Source of the DNA: Streptococcus parasuis
GTDB taxonomy: Bacteria > Bacillota > Bacilli > Lactobacillales > Streptococcaceae
Assembly: GCF_021654455.1 (NCBI RefSeq)
Contig: NZ_AP024276.1
Location: forward strand, 744,001 to 808,000
Direction of reading: 5' to 3'
DNA: 64,000 bases
Made by a program: the position numbers and the translations under genes
The notes under the pieces: generated by a model
What the model saw: only the letters and a program-made list of their open reading frames with translations
The model's database searches: none
What the model was told of the DNA's origin: nothing
Shown here: positions 28,289-37,302 of the stretch, piece by piece
How positions within the stretch are numbered: the stretch's first letter is position 1
Layout: every line of letters starts with the position of its first letter

Positions 28289-28334
28289 AAAAAGCCTATT
28301 GTATCAACGATTATTCGTTGTACAGTAGGTTTTT
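28289..28334 (+). terminator. pyk terminator
   Basis: A long stem runs from AAAGCCTATTGTA-CAACGA to TCGTTG-TACAGTAGGTTT with a TTAT loop, ending in TTTTT. Confidence 0.88.
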
Positions 28335-28409
28335 ATTTGTTTAGCAATATCAAGAAGTATGAATCAGTTCTCAAATCTATTAAATAAAGGGAATAAATAA
28401 AGTGAAAAA

Positions 28410-29309
28410 TATAGTTAATTGAAACAAGAACAGGACAAAAGTGCCTCAAGAAAAGTATCGCAATTTGGCAATACTTTTCTGAGGTGTTTTTTAATCTGAG
28501 CCCATGTTTTCTCACTGGGATTATACTCAGGTGAGTAAGGAGGAAGTGGTAAAAGTCTATGACCCTGCTCCTTGCATAACTCTTTTAGCTTACTCATCCG
28601 ATGAAACCTTGCATTGTCCATAATGATAACAGATGGTCTATCTAAAGTGGGTAGTAAGAATGTTTTAAACCAAGCTTCGAAAAAGTCACTAGTCATGGTT
28701 TCTTTGTAGGTCATTGGGGCTATAATCTCACCGTTTATAAGACCTGCGACTAAAGATAGCCGCTGGAATCTTCTTCCAGAGACCTGACCAGTGATCAACT
28801 GACCTTTCAAAGATCGACCATATTCTCGATGAAAATATGTCTCAAACCCTGTCTCGTCAATATAAACAGGTGTCAAGTGACTTAAGTTATTAAATTCTTT
28901 AAGGAACTGATTTACTTTCTCAGGGTCTTGTTCATAGTAGGTACAGCTCTTTTTTTTCGAGTATACCCCATAGCTTTGAGAGCGTAATGAATAGCTGTTG
29001 GATGACAGCCAAATTCAGAAGCTATTTCAGTCAAAAAAGCATCTGGATGAGCTTTAAGATAGTTCTTTAATTTTTCTCTATCAACTTTTCTTGGTTTGGT
29101 TCCCTTAACTTGGTGATGAAGCTCGCCTGTACTCTCCATTAATTTTAGCCATTGATAGATGGTGTTGCGGGAAATATCGAAAACAACAGATGCTTCAGTA
29201 ATACTGCCGGTTTTCTCACAGTATGCGAGAACTTTTTTACGAAAATCTAATGAATATGCCATAAGTATATTATACCACAAATGTACTATTTTTGTTTCAT
29301 TTTACTATA
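28410..29309 (-). mobile_element. IS630-family insertion sequence
   Basis: This is an IS of about 0.9 kb bounded by TA dinucleotides. Both ends read TATAGT inward and continue as imperfect inverted repeats (shared TATAGT, TGAAACAA and ACA blocks over about 30 nt). It carries a transposase in two frames joined by an A8 slippage run. It is inserted in the short gap between the pyk terminator and the oxidoreductase gene and disrupts neither. It most resembles pneumococcal IS630-Spn1. Confidence 0.88.
28415..29262 (-). CDS. IS630 transposase, two frames joined by -1 frameshift
   Basis: The first frame (28912-29262) encodes the N-terminal helix-turn-helix part: MAYSLDFRKKVLAYCEKTGS, then the Trp-Leu-Lys recognition helix and the GCHPTAIHYALKAMGYTRKK segment. 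The second (ending at 28415) encodes the DDE catalytic part with VYIDETGF, IIMDNARFH and LPPYSPEYNPSEKTWAQIK, so Asp, Asp and Glu are all present. The frames meet at an A8 run near 28950-28957; a -1 slip restores YYEQDPEKVNQFL. Programmed frameshifting is the norm in this family. An extended -10 (TGG-TATAAT) ends 6 nt before the ATG with no Shine-Dalgarno. Confidence 0.85.
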
Positions 29310-29310
29310 A

Positions 29311-29341
29311 AAGAGTCAAAGGCTAGTTTTTGACTCTTTTT
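29311..29341. terminator. Terminator overlapping the end of the FAD oxidoreductase gene
   Basis: AAAAGAGTCAAA pairs with TTTGACTCTTTT around GGCTAGTT. In the minus direction the left arm encodes the last residues (RVKN) and the loop holds the TAG stop. Confidence 0.75.
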
Positions 29342-30438
29342 ATATAATTATTAGGTGAGTATGGTGTTCGATCTAAGTTTGATTCGTATCCAAGAATTTC
29401 GTTTGCGATTTGCCAACCGATAATTGGCCCATTTGTTAAACCAGTAGAGCCTAGACCGCTAGCTACCCAGACATTAGGCATATCCTCAATATTTCCGTAG
29501 AATGGAGAATAAGTTGAAGTATAGGCTCGCGTTCCAATGCGAGTTCTGGCTACAGGATAATTTGCCAAATCAGGCATGAATTCAGCTATTTTATCATGCA
29601 TGGCTTGGATTTTTTCAGGGTCTAGTTCTAAATCGTAGCCCATATCATCTTCATGAGTTGCACCAATAATGATTTTTCCATTTTCAAATGGTAGGATGTC
29701 AATCTCTCCGTATGGCATACAAACTGGCCAATTGTCGGTATCGAATTCTGTATCTAATTCGAACAATTGTCCTTTTTGTGGTCGAACATCCACTTGATAA
29801 CCAAGAGGTTCAAGAATATGTGGCAACCAGGCTCCTGTGGCTAAGATTATATGGTCAGCACTAAGCACTTGATTATCTACTTCGACTCTATTGGCATCTA
29901 ACAGTTTTGCCTGTCCTTGTAGAAGCGCTCCGCCATTTTTTAACACTTGCTCTTGAAGGATATCAATTAAACGCCCACCATCAATACGACCGCCACCTTC
30001 TAAATGGATACCAAAATAGTCTGGTTTAAGTAGTGGCAGGTACTGGCTGATTTCTGCGCCAATTAAAGGGGTGATTTTCCCGATAGTTGGAGTGTCAGCA
30101 CGACGGTCCTCCGCTATTTTTTGGATTTTATCAAGTAGTTCAGGCTTGCTTTTTAGTCCGATAGTTCCAGTCTGTTTGAAGGGAATCTCAGTAGCACCCG
30201 ATTTTTCCAAATCGGCTACCAATTGACGGTAGAAAACAGCACCATCGGATGTTAACTTATACCAGTCTTTATTTTTCTTTTGAGCCATCCATGGGCAAAT
30301 GATACCAGCAGCAGCTCGAGTAGCTGTTCCTACCCCAGAGTCTACTAGTGTAAGGTCAATTTGTTCTTCTTGGGAGAGATAGAAGGCAGCTGTTGAACCG
30401 ACTATTCCTCCGCCTATAATAATAACTTGTTTTTTCAT
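29323..30438 (-). CDS. FAD-dependent oxidoreductase (DAO family, glycine oxidase/DadA-like)
   Basis: This flavoprotein has 371 residues. The N-terminal dinucleotide-binding motif IIGGGIVGSTAAFYLS is followed by the DAO-family core. A C-terminal block, ARTRIGTRAYTSTYSPF and VWVASGLGSTGLTNGPI, matches FAD-contacting motifs of D-amino-acid/glycine oxidases. The substrate is uncertain. A minus-strand extended -10 (TGA-TATAAT) ends 6 nt before the ATG and no Shine-Dalgarno is visible, so the message is predicted to be leaderless. It is divergent from the SGNH hydrolase gene. Confidence 0.88.
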   Translation of the reverse strand: MKKQVIIIGGGIVGSTAAFYLSQEEQIDLTLVDSGVGTATRAAAGIICPWMAQKKNKDWYKLTSDGAVFYRQLVADLEKSGATEIPFKQTGTIGLKSKPELLDKIQKIAEDRRADTPTIGKITPLIGAEISQYLPLLKPDYFGIHLEGGGRIDGGRLIDILQEQVLKNGGALLQGQAKLLDANRVEVDNQVLSADHIILATGAWLPHILEPLGYQVDVRPQKGQLFELDTEFDTDNWPVCMPYGEIDILPFENGKIIIGATHEDDMGYDLELDPEKIQAMHDKIAEFMPDLANYPVARTRIGTRAYTSTYSPFYGNIEDMPNVWVASGLGSTGLTNGPIIGWQIANEILGYESNLDRTPYSPNNYIKRVKN

Positions 30439-30522
30439 AAGTTAATTATATCACAAATTCATAAGTTTATTTATTTTTTTCAACATGATACAATAGAAAA
30501 TAAGAAAAATTGAGGAGTTCGT

Positions 30523-31149
30523 GTGTCAGATATAATGTATCCTGAGGTCCTAACCGTTGGAAGTGGGGCCGTAAAAGTTGCAACAGTCGGAGATAGTTTG
30601 ACTTATGGATATGGCTTAGAGAATCGTGAAAAAGATGCCTATCCTTGTATTCTAGCTGAGAAACTTGGCTCACATTATCAAGTTTCAAATTATGGTTTGA
30701 GTGGGCGTTCACTTCAGTCAACTGCAGATTTTCCTTATTTTAATGAGAAAAATGCTCAGTTATCTTTAGATAGCGAAGCGGATATTGTGATCATCATGAT
30801 AGGCAGTAATGATAGCCGAGCGCCTTATTGGAATAGAGAACGGTTTGTCCGGGAATATAAAGAAATGGCAGAGCGTTATGCTAATCTTTCAAGTCAGCCA
30901 GATGTCTATCTTGTTATTCCACCTTTCGTTCCAACCAGTCGCTTTGGATTGAATAATCAAATTGTTGAAGCAGAACTTCAAACAATTATTACTGAAATAG
31001 GGAATCAATTGGATCTACCAGTTATAAATCTCTATTCGGTAACAAAAGGTCATAATGAGTATTATAGTGATGGGCTCCATTTGAATCCACTAGGAAACCA
31101 AGTAATTGCTTCTGAAATTTACCGTCATCTCGTCAATGAAATAGTTTGA
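30523..31149 (+). CDS. SGNH/GDSL hydrolase family protein
   Basis: This 208-residue serine esterase/lipase-like protein has the block I GDSL motif VGDSLTYGYG with the catalytic Ser near residue 25, the block II/III glycine and asparagine (NYGLSGRS; IMIGSNDSR), and block V Asp and His in YSDGLHLNPLG. No signal peptide is visible, so it is probably cytoplasmic. I chose the GTG at 30523 because GAGGAG lies 5 nt upstream; an ATG follows at 30535. The signal-peptidase-like gene follows after 34 nt. Confidence 0.87.
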   Translation: MSDIMYPEVLTVGSGAVKVATVGDSLTYGYGLENREKDAYPCILAEKLGSHYQVSNYGLSGRSLQSTADFPYFNEKNAQLSLDSEADIVIIMIGSNDSRAPYWNRERFVREYKEMAERYANLSSQPDVYLVIPPFVPTSRFGLNNQIVEAELQTIITEIGNQLDLPVINLYSVTKGHNEYYSDGLHLNPLGNQVIASEIYRHLVNEIV

Positions 31150-31183
31150 AATATGATATAATGTTAAGTGAAAGGGTGAGATT

Positions 31184-31732
31184 ATGGTTAAGAGAGATTT
31201 TGTAAAACACATTGTATTGTTATTATTGTTACTAACGGGAATCATTGGTTTACGTGTTTGGTTTTTTGAGCCAGTAACAATTACCAAAGATGAATCAAAT
31301 ACTTATTTACATGAAAATGATTCCATTATTGCATTTAAAAATGCAACGATTGAACATGGAGATTTCATTTTGTATTCGGTTGATGGTCACGAGTATGTCA
31401 GCAGAGTCATTGCGATGACTAATGAGAGAGTCACTTATATGGATGATGTATTATATCGAAATGATGTCGTAGTGGATGAAACTTATTTGGATGCTCCTCA
31501 ATTTCAAGAATATTATACGGAGGATTTAACGGTGGCTACCATCACAGATGGAAAGCTTCAAGTAATTCCAAGGGATTATTTTTTGGTTTTGAATGATAAT
31601 CGCACAAATAAAGATGATAGTAGGACTTTTGGTTTGATTCCTAAAAAAAATGTGATTGGTCGATTAACATTTAGAATTAGTCCGCTTTCAGATTTTGGTT
31701 TTATAAAAACAGGATTAGTAAATGGAAACTAG
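31184..31732 (+). CDS. Signal peptidase I-like protein lacking the catalytic lysine
   Basis: This is a membrane-anchored S26-family protein of 182 residues with an N-terminal helix at residues 8-27. The FEPVTITKDESNTYLHEND stretch aligns with the Ser-Met box of type I signal peptidases: Ser38 is kept but Met is replaced by Asn39 and the proline is missing. The Lys box, normally KRVIG-PGD, reads VSRVIAMTNE with Ser73 at the lysine position. Box E keeps NDNRTNKDDSRTFG. It is either inactive or uses another general base. GGGTGAG precedes the ATG. It lies upstream of glmS. Confidence 0.8.
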   Translation: MVKRDFVKHIVLLLLLLTGIIGLRVWFFEPVTITKDESNTYLHENDSIIAFKNATIEHGDFILYSVDGHEYVSRVIAMTNERVTYMDDVLYRNDVVVDETYLDAPQFQEYYTEDLTVATITDGKLQVIPRDYFLVLNDNRTNKDDSRTFGLIPKKNVIGRLTFRISPLSDFGFIKTGLVNGN

Positions 31733-31734
31733 TC

Positions 31735-31764
31735 CTTTTTTACTTACATAAAGAAAAGGGCTAT
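31735..31764 (+). terminator. Weak terminator after the signal-peptidase-like gene
   Basis: AGTCCTTTT pairs with AAAAGGGCT across about 12 nt. No full U-run follows, and the right arm overlaps the first operator-like repeat of glmS. Confidence 0.4.
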
Positions 31765-31850
31765 ACCAATTTTTGTGTTGACAATCCAAAATGCTTATTG
31801 TATACTGTTTTTACTGGTTTATCGGCCTGAAATAGGACTATACCAATTTT
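31758..31850 (+). promoter_or_regulatory. glmS promoter flanked by two NagR-like operator repeats
   Basis: TTGACA (31778-31783), 17 nt, then TATACT (31801-31806). A 16-nt direct repeat, GGnCTATACCAATTTT, stands on each side: 31759-31774 just upstream of the -35 and 31835-31850 downstream of the start site. The ATTGGTATAG core (reverse strand) resembles GntR/HutC-type dre operators, and NagR of streptococci is known to control glmS. The pairing suggests looping or occlusion in response to amino sugars. Confidence 0.7.
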
Positions 31851-31895
31851 ATTAATAATGAAAGAAAATGTTAGTTAACATCTTAGGTAAATAAT

Positions 31896-33707
31896 ATGTG
31901 TGGAATCGTTGGGGTTGTAGGAAATACAAACGCAACTGATATTTTGATTCAAGGACTGGAAAAATTAGAATACCGTGGTTATGATTCAGCAGGTATTTTT
32001 ATCACAGGTGGTGAGCAAGCTCATCTTGTGAAAGCTGTTGGTCGCATTGCAGAATTGTCTGCAAAAGTTGGCGATAAGACTGAAGGGACAACAGGGATCG
32101 GTCATACTCGCTGGGCGACTCATGGGAAACCAACTGAGAATAACGCTCATCCTCATACATCTCAAACTGCTGGACATATCCTTGTTCACAACGGTGTGAT
32201 TGAAAACTATGCAGAAATCAAGGAAGAGTATCTTGCAGGACATGACTTGAAAGGGCAGACTGATACAGAGATTGCTGTCCACTTGATTGGTCAATTTGCA
32301 GAAGAAGGTTTGTCAACTCTAGAAGCCTTCAAAAAAGCATTGAAGATTATTCAAGGTTCATATGCCTTTGCCTTGATTGATGCTACGGATGCAGATACTA
32401 TCTATGTTGCCAAAAATAAATCTCCACTTTTGATTGGATTGGGCGATGGCTATAACATGGTTTGCTCAGATGCCATGGCTATGATTCGTGAGACAAGTGA
32501 ATATATGGAAATTCACGATAAGGAATTGGTTATCGTGAAAAAAGATAGTGTTGAAGTCATGGACTATGATGGCAATGCGATTGAACGTGGTAGTTATACA
32601 GCTGAGCTCGATTTGTCAGATATTGGTAAGGGAACTTATCCATACTACATGCTCAAGGAAATCGACGAGCAACCAACTGTTATGCGTAAATTGATTAGCG
32701 CATATACTAATGAAGCTGGTCAGGTAACGGTTGATGCGGATATTATCAAGGCAGTACAAGAAGCTGACCGTATCTATATCTTGGCTGCTGGAACTTCCTA
32801 TCACGCAGGATTTGCCTCAAAAGACTTCTTGGAAAAATTGACAGATACACCAGTAGAACTGGGAATTTCATCAGAGTGGGGCTACAATATGCCGCTTTTG
32901 AGTAAAAAGCCGCTCTTTGTCATGATTAGCCAGTCAGGTGAAACTGCTGATAGCCGTCAGGTATTGGTTAAAGCTAATGAAATGGGCATTCCAAGTTTGA
33001 CTGTGACCAACGTTCCTGGTTCTACCCTATCACGTGAGGCAACTTACACCATGTTGCTCCATGCAGGACCAGAAATTGCGGTAGCTTCTACAAAAGCCTA
33101 CACTGCACAGATTGCGACTTTGGCAATCTTGGCTAAGGCTGTTGGTGATGCAAATGGCAATGCCTACGCGAAAGAATTTGACTTGGTGCATGAATTGTCC
33201 ATCGTAGCTCAATCTATCGAGGCCAGCTTGTCAGAAAAAGATGTGATTGCTGAAAAAGTTGAAAAACTCTTATCAACCACTCGCAACGCATTCTATATCG
33301 GTCGTGGTAGTGACTACTACGTTTCTATGGAAGCCAGCTTGAAATTGAAAGAAATTTCATACATCCAATGTGAAGGCTTTGCGGCAGGTGAATTGAAACA
33401 CGGTACCATTTCATTGATTGAAGACGGTGTTCCTGTCTTGGCCTTGATTTCAAATCATCCACACCTTGCAAGCCATACTCGAGGCAATATTCAGGAAGTA
33501 GTGGCGCGTGGTGCCAAAGTCTTGACAATAGTAGATGAAGCAGTAGCTAAGGAAGAAGATGACATCACTGTTACAACTGTTCATCCATTCTTGTCAGCGA
33601 TTGCTATGGTCGTTCCAACACAGTTGATTGCTTACTATGCAACATTACAACGCGGTTTGGATGTTGATAAACCACGTAATTTGGCGAAATCAGTAACAGT
33701 TGAATAA
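31896..33707 (+). CDS. glmS: Glutamine-fructose-6-phosphate aminotransferase (isomerizing)
   Basis: This enzyme makes glucosamine-6-phosphate, the entry to UDP-GlcNAc and peptidoglycan. It has 603 residues. Cys1 of MCGIVGVVG (after Met removal) is the glutaminase nucleophile, with GHTRWATHG following near residue 70. Two SIS isomerase domains occupy the C-terminal half ([19 protein letters not shown]) and the C-terminus is the usual [19 protein letters not shown] precedes the ATG. I see no glmS ribozyme in the 160-nt leader; control appears to be through the operator repeats. Confidence 0.97.
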   Translation: MCGIVGVVGNTNATDILIQGLEKLEYRGYDSAGIFITGGEQAHLVKAVGRIAELSAKVGDKTEGTTGIGHTRWATHGKPTENNAHPHTSQTAGHILVHNGVIENYAEIKEEYLAGHDLKGQTDTEIAVHLIGQFAEEGLSTLEAFKKALKIIQGSYAFALIDATDADTIYVAKNKSPLLIGLGDGYNMVCSDAMAMIRETSEYMEIHDKELVIVKKDSVEVMDYDGNAIERGSYTAELDLSDIGKGTYPYYMLKEIDEQPTVMRKLISAYTNEAGQVTVDADIIKAVQEADRIYILAAGTSYHAGFASKDFLEKLTDTPVELGISSEWGYNMPLLSKKPLFVMISQSGETADSRQVLVKANEMGIPSLTVTNVPGSTLSREATYTMLLHAGPEIAVASTKAYTAQIATLAILAKAVGDANGNAYAKEFDLVHELSIVAQSIEASLSEKDVIAEKVEKLLSTTRNAFYIGRGSDYYVSMEASLKLKEISYIQCEGFAAGELKHGTISLIEDGVPVLALISNHPHLASHTRGNIQEVVARGAKVLTIVDEAVAKEEDDITVTTVHPFLSAIAMVVPTQLIAYYATLQRGLDVDKPRNLAKSVTVE

Positions 33708-33714
33708 TTTGTAG

Positions 33715-33745
33715 AGGAGGTTTGGTGAATCCAAATCTTCTTTTT
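33715..33745 (+). terminator. glmS terminator
   Basis: An 11-bp stem, AGGAGGTTTGG with CCAAATCTTCT including G-U pairs, closes on TGAAT and runs into TTTTT. Confidence 0.8.
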
Positions 33746-33856
33746 GCAAAAATATTGCAATAATATACAATCCGATGGAGAATTTATTAAAAATTCTTTG
33801 AAATAAAGGATATTTTTTGATATACTAGAACCTACTAATTCTTTTAGGAGAACTCT

Positions 33857-34498
33857 ATGGATTATGTTTTGGAAGTCCTACCCAGCCTATTGAGTGGGGC
33901 GGTTGTCTCCTTGCAGGTATTTTTTTTCGTATTAATTTTATCCCTGCCTTTAGGAGCAGTTTTTGCGTTTTTGATGCAGATTCGATTTAAACCCTTGCAG
34001 TGGTTGTTGCATATCTATGTACTAATTATGCGTGGAACACCGTTGCTGTTACAATTAATCTTTGTTTACTACGTTTTACCAAGTGTGGGTATTACTTTTG
34101 ATCGAATGCCAGCGGTTATTCTTGCTTTCACCCTAAATTATGCGGCTTATTTCTCAGAAATTTTCCGAGGGGGGATTGAAGCCATCCCTGCCGGCCAATA
34201 CGAAGCTGCTAAAGTATTAAAATTTACACCCGTTCAGACGATTCGATATATCGTTTTACCACAGGTAGTAAAAATAGTACTACCTAGTGTTTTCAATGAA
34301 GTAATGACATTAGTGAAGGACACTTCATTGGTTTATGCTCTTGGGGTGAGCGATCTCTTGCTAGCTAGTCGAACGGCTGCCAACCGAGATGCAAGCCTAG
34401 CACCAATGTTTATTGCAGGGGCCATCTACCTTTTGATGATTGGAGTTGTGACACTCGTTTCTAAACAGGTAGAAAAGAAATTTGACTACTATAGATAG
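33857..34498 (+). CDS. Polar amino-acid ABC transporter permease
   Basis: This membrane subunit of a polar amino-acid importer (HisM/GlnP type) has 213 residues and about five helices. The N-terminal LPSLLSGAVVSLQVFF and the LIMRGTPLLLQL segment are typical. The cytoplasmic EAA loop is present as YEAAKVLKFTPVQTIRYIVLPQ. AGGAGA precedes the ATG. The ATPase gene follows after 9 nt and the binding protein after that, giving a complete three-gene transporter. Confidence 0.92.
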   Translation: MDYVLEVLPSLLSGAVVSLQVFFFVLILSLPLGAVFAFLMQIRFKPLQWLLHIYVLIMRGTPLLLQLIFVYYVLPSVGITFDRMPAVILAFTLNYAAYFSEIFRGGIEAIPAGQYEAAKVLKFTPVQTIRYIVLPQVVKIVLPSVFNEVMTLVKDTSLVYALGVSDLLLASRTAANRDASLAPMFIAGAIYLLMIGVVTLVSKQVEKKFDYYR

Positions 34499-34507
34499 GA
34501 GGAAGCC

Positions 34508-35140
34508 ATGTTAGAATTACGTAATCTTACAAAACGTTTTGGTAACAAACAGATTTTCTCCAACTATGATTTAGTTATTCCTGAGGGGAAAATTGTAGCT
34601 ATTGTTGGTCAATCAGGTGGTGGTAAAACGACCTTATTGAGGATGTTGGCAGGATTGGAAACCATTGATTCAGGAACATTGATTTACAATGGTCAGACTT
34701 TACCGCTTGAAGAATTAGAGAAGCGACATTTGCTGGGCTTTGTCTTTCAAGATTTCCAGCTTTTTCCACACTTATCCGTTTTGGAAAATTTGATTCTTTC
34801 TCCAATAAAGACACAGAACATGTCTCGTTCAGATGCGGAAGACAAGGCCCGTAAACTATTGGATACTCTTGGGTTAGCCAACCATGCGACTGCTTATCCA
34901 TTTTCCTTATCGGGTGGACAAAAGCAACGAGTGGCCCTAGCCCGTGCTATGATGATTGATCCTGAGATTATTGGTTATGATGAACCAACTTCAGCCTTGG
35001 ACCCCGAATTGAGAAAAGAAGTTGAAAAATTGATTCTTGAAAATCGGGCGACAGGTATAACGCAAATCGTAGTGACTCACGATATGCAGTTTGCTGAAAA
35101 TATCGCAGATGAAATCATCAAAATTGAACCAAAACATTGA
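34508..35140 (+). CDS. Polar amino-acid ABC transporter ATP-binding protein
   Basis: This ATPase subunit (GlnQ/HisP type) has 210 residues, shorter than the usual 240 or so. Walker A is GQSGGGKTT, the signature LSGGQKQRVALARA, Walker B EIIGYDEP and the H-loop VVTHDMQFA. The C-terminus stops soon after the H-loop, lacking the extra residues common in GlnQ. AGGAGG is 5 nt before the ATG. It lies between the permease and the binding-protein genes. Confidence 0.92.
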   Translation: MLELRNLTKRFGNKQIFSNYDLVIPEGKIVAIVGQSGGGKTTLLRMLAGLETIDSGTLIYNGQTLPLEELEKRHLLGFVFQDFQLFPHLSVLENLILSPIKTQNMSRSDAEDKARKLLDTLGLANHATAYPFSLSGGQKQRVALARAMMIDPEIIGYDEPTSALDPELRKEVEKLILENRATGITQIVVTHDMQFAENIADEIIKIEPKH

Positions 35141-35150
35141 GGTAATTAAT

Positions 35151-35990
35151 ATGATGAATATGAAAAAGATTGTTTTAGGAGCAGTTGCTCTCGTATCGAG
35201 TTTCGCTTTAGTAGCATGTGGGTCTAGCGACTCAGCAACCAAATCAGATAACTGGTCTACCTACGAATCTGAAAAATCTATTACGATTGGGTTTGATAAA
35301 ACCTTCGTTCCTATGGGATTTGAACAAACAGATGGTTCTTACACAGGTTTTGATATTGATTTAGCAAATGCTGTGTTTGAAAAATATGGAATATCTGTTG
35401 AATGGCAGCCAATTGACTGGGACTTGAAGGAAACGGAATTAACGAATGGCAATATCGATTTAATTTGGAATGGGTATTCAATTACGGATGAACGGAAAGA
35501 TAAAGTTCTTTTTACCAATCCTTACATGGACAACCAACAAGTTCTTGTCACCAAAAAATCTTCCAATATCAGTCAGGTAACTGATATGAAAGACAAGGTG
35601 CTGGGCGCGCAAGCCGGTTCTTCAGGATATTCAGTGTTTGAAGGCCAGCCTGCTATCCTAAAAGATATTGTGCAAAATAATGATGCAAGCCAATATGCAA
35701 CATTCAATGAAGCCTTGATTGACTTGAAAAATGATCGTATTGATGGTCTCTTGATTGACCGAGTATATGCTAATTACTACTTGCAACAAGAGGGAATCAT
35801 TGATGACTATCATATCATTGATGCTGGATTTGAAAATGAAGCATTCGCTGTCGGAGCTCGTCAGTCAGATACGACACTTGTAGAAAATATCAATAAAACA
35901 TTTACTGAATTGTACAAAGAAGGTAAGTTCCAGGAAATATCTCAAAAATGGTTTGGTGAGGATGTTGCAACCGATGCAGTAAAAAACTAA
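35151..35990 (+). CDS. Polar amino-acid ABC transporter substrate-binding lipoprotein
   Basis: This solute-binding protein of family 3 has 279 residues. The signal peptide ends in lipobox LVAC with Cys23, so it is lipidated and membrane-anchored. The fold begins at ITIGFDKTFVPMGFEQTDGSYTG and keeps the FDIDLANAV and DGLLIDRVYANYYL signatures of cystine/glutamine-type binders; the ligand cannot be assigned. I chose the ATG at 35151, which has GAGGTAAT before it; longer in-frame starts lie inside the ATPase gene. Confidence 0.92.
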   Translation: MMNMKKIVLGAVALVSSFALVACGSSDSATKSDNWSTYESEKSITIGFDKTFVPMGFEQTDGSYTGFDIDLANAVFEKYGISVEWQPIDWDLKETELTNGNIDLIWNGYSITDERKDKVLFTNPYMDNQQVLVTKKSSNISQVTDMKDKVLGAQAGSSGYSVFEGQPAILKDIVQNNDASQYATFNEALIDLKNDRIDGLLIDRVYANYYLQQEGIIDDYHIIDAGFENEAFAVGARQSDTTLVENINKTFTELYKEGKFQEISQKWFGEDVATDAVKN

Positions 35991-36000
35991 TAATATAAGA

Positions 36001-36023
36001 AAAAGAGCCACGTGCTCTTTTTT
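36001..36023 (+). terminator. Terminator of the amino-acid transporter operon
   Basis: AAAAGAGC/GCTCTTTT with loop CACGT, then TT. Confidence 0.85.
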
Positions 36024-36050
36024 GGTGCAAAAGAAAAGCCAGTCGTTCGA

Positions 36051-37244
36051 CTAGGCTTGTTTCTTTGATATTTGGTGGAAAATGACAGTCCAATTTTCAT
36101 GACGACGCCAGAGGGATGTATGGACAAAATCGCCAATTTCAAATGTAACTAGTTTAGACTTTTGACTAATAGAAATCATCTGATAGTTGGAAAGATAGGT
36201 TGTTTGAACAGGGTGACTTTCAAGCATTTGAGTTTTATCTTGATACCGACCTTTGGCATCGATGAGAAGGTAGTTCTCATCAATTAAAGTCTCATATCCA
36301 GTAGCATGTGCTTGTATCTCTGTTTCAAATCGGAAGAGTTTATCATAAATGTGTTCATACATCTCATCGTGTGGAATTTCAGATGGTTCTACGTGTATAT
36401 CTACATCAAAAACACCATGTTTGAGTGTTAGGAGTTGCTCAACCTGCTCAGTCACTTCATGACTTTCATAAACGGATAAGTCTGGATTCATTTCTAAAAC
36501 AACATCAAGATAGATATTGGCTCCATAAGTCCGACCACGTTGTGATTTGACAGAAACGATTTTTGGGAGTTTGAGAATATCTTCCTCGTACTTTTTCAAT
36601 AAATTTTCATCAAATCCATCAGACAGGGTAAAGAAGCTTTCCATAAAAATATCGTAGGCTGTTTTTAGGATAAAGAAGGTAATGATGATGGCTGCAATTT
36701 TATCGACAATAGGGAAGTTGAAAGCCGCAGCAAAGATTGCGATAGAAGTTCCTATGGAAGTGACTGCATCGGATAGATTATCCTTGGCAGCTGCTTCTAA
36801 GGCCTTGGAACGTACTTTTTTTGCCAAGCGGTTATTATATAAATAAACAGCTAACATAACTAGTGCAGAAAAGATTCCGACAATGGCCCCCATAATGTCT
36901 ACTTCGATAGAAGAATTGCTGATTAGTTTTTGGAGGGTATCATAGAGTACTTGGAAACCAACGATAAACATGATGAAGGATGTAATCAAGCTTGCTAAAT
37001 CTTCCATTTTCCAGTGTCCAAATTTATGATCGGTATCAGCTGGTTTCTGTGCCATTTTTAGTCCAATAAGTACAGCGATATTACCGATAATATCAGAAAT
37101 ATTATTGAAGGCATCTGCTCGTAAGGCATCTGAATGAAAGAGCTGTCCTGCAACGAGTTTGATACCTGATAAGATAATATAGGCACCGATAGATAGCAAG
37201 GCACCACGTTCAGCAAGTTTTAAATTGGTTACGTTTTGGTTCAT
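36051..37244 (-). CDS. Cation diffusion facilitator family transporter
   Basis: This is a divalent metal/proton antiporter of 397 residues. The six-helix CDF domain has RADAFNNISDIIGNIAVLIG with the Asp pair of helix II and AAKDNLSDAVTSIGTSIAI with the Asp pair of helix V. A cytoplasmic dimerisation domain follows, and then an extra C-terminal region of about 90 residues beyond the usual end, seen in a subset of streptococcal CDF proteins. The metal is most likely Mn, Zn or Fe; this cannot be told by eye. AAGGAGATG precedes the start on the minus strand. Confidence 0.9.
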   Translation of the reverse strand: MNQNVTNLKLAERGALLSIGAYIILSGIKLVAGQLFHSDALRADAFNNISDIIGNIAVLIGLKMAQKPADTDHKFGHWKMEDLASLITSFIMFIVGFQVLYDTLQKLISNSSIEVDIMGAIVGIFSALVMLAVYLYNNRLAKKVRSKALEAAAKDNLSDAVTSIGTSIAIFAAAFNFPIVDKIAAIIITFFILKTAYDIFMESFFTLSDGFDENLLKKYEEDILKLPKIVSVKSQRGRTYGANIYLDVVLEMNPDLSVYESHEVTEQVEQLLTLKHGVFDVDIHVEPSEIPHDEMYEHIYDKLFRFETEIQAHATGYETLIDENYLLIDAKGRYQDKTQMLESHPVQTTYLSNYQMISISQKSKLVTFEIGDFVHTSLWRRHENWTVIFHQISKKQA

Positions 37245-37275
37245 AGCATCTCCTTTGATAAGTTTTCATTTTAAC

Positions 37276-37302
37276 AAAAAGGCCCCTTATTTTCAAGGGG
37301 TT
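37276..37302 (-). terminator. Terminator of the ThrE-type operon
   Basis: CCCCTT (37283-37288) pairs with AAGGGG (37295-37300). The adjacent AAAAA (37276-37280) reads as a U-run on the minus strand. Confidence 0.7.

Noticed and set aside
31733..31895. glmS ribozyme
   Set aside because: The leader is only about 90 nt after the predicted start and shows promoter and operator repeats, not the ribozyme core; streptococcal glmS is not known to carry it.
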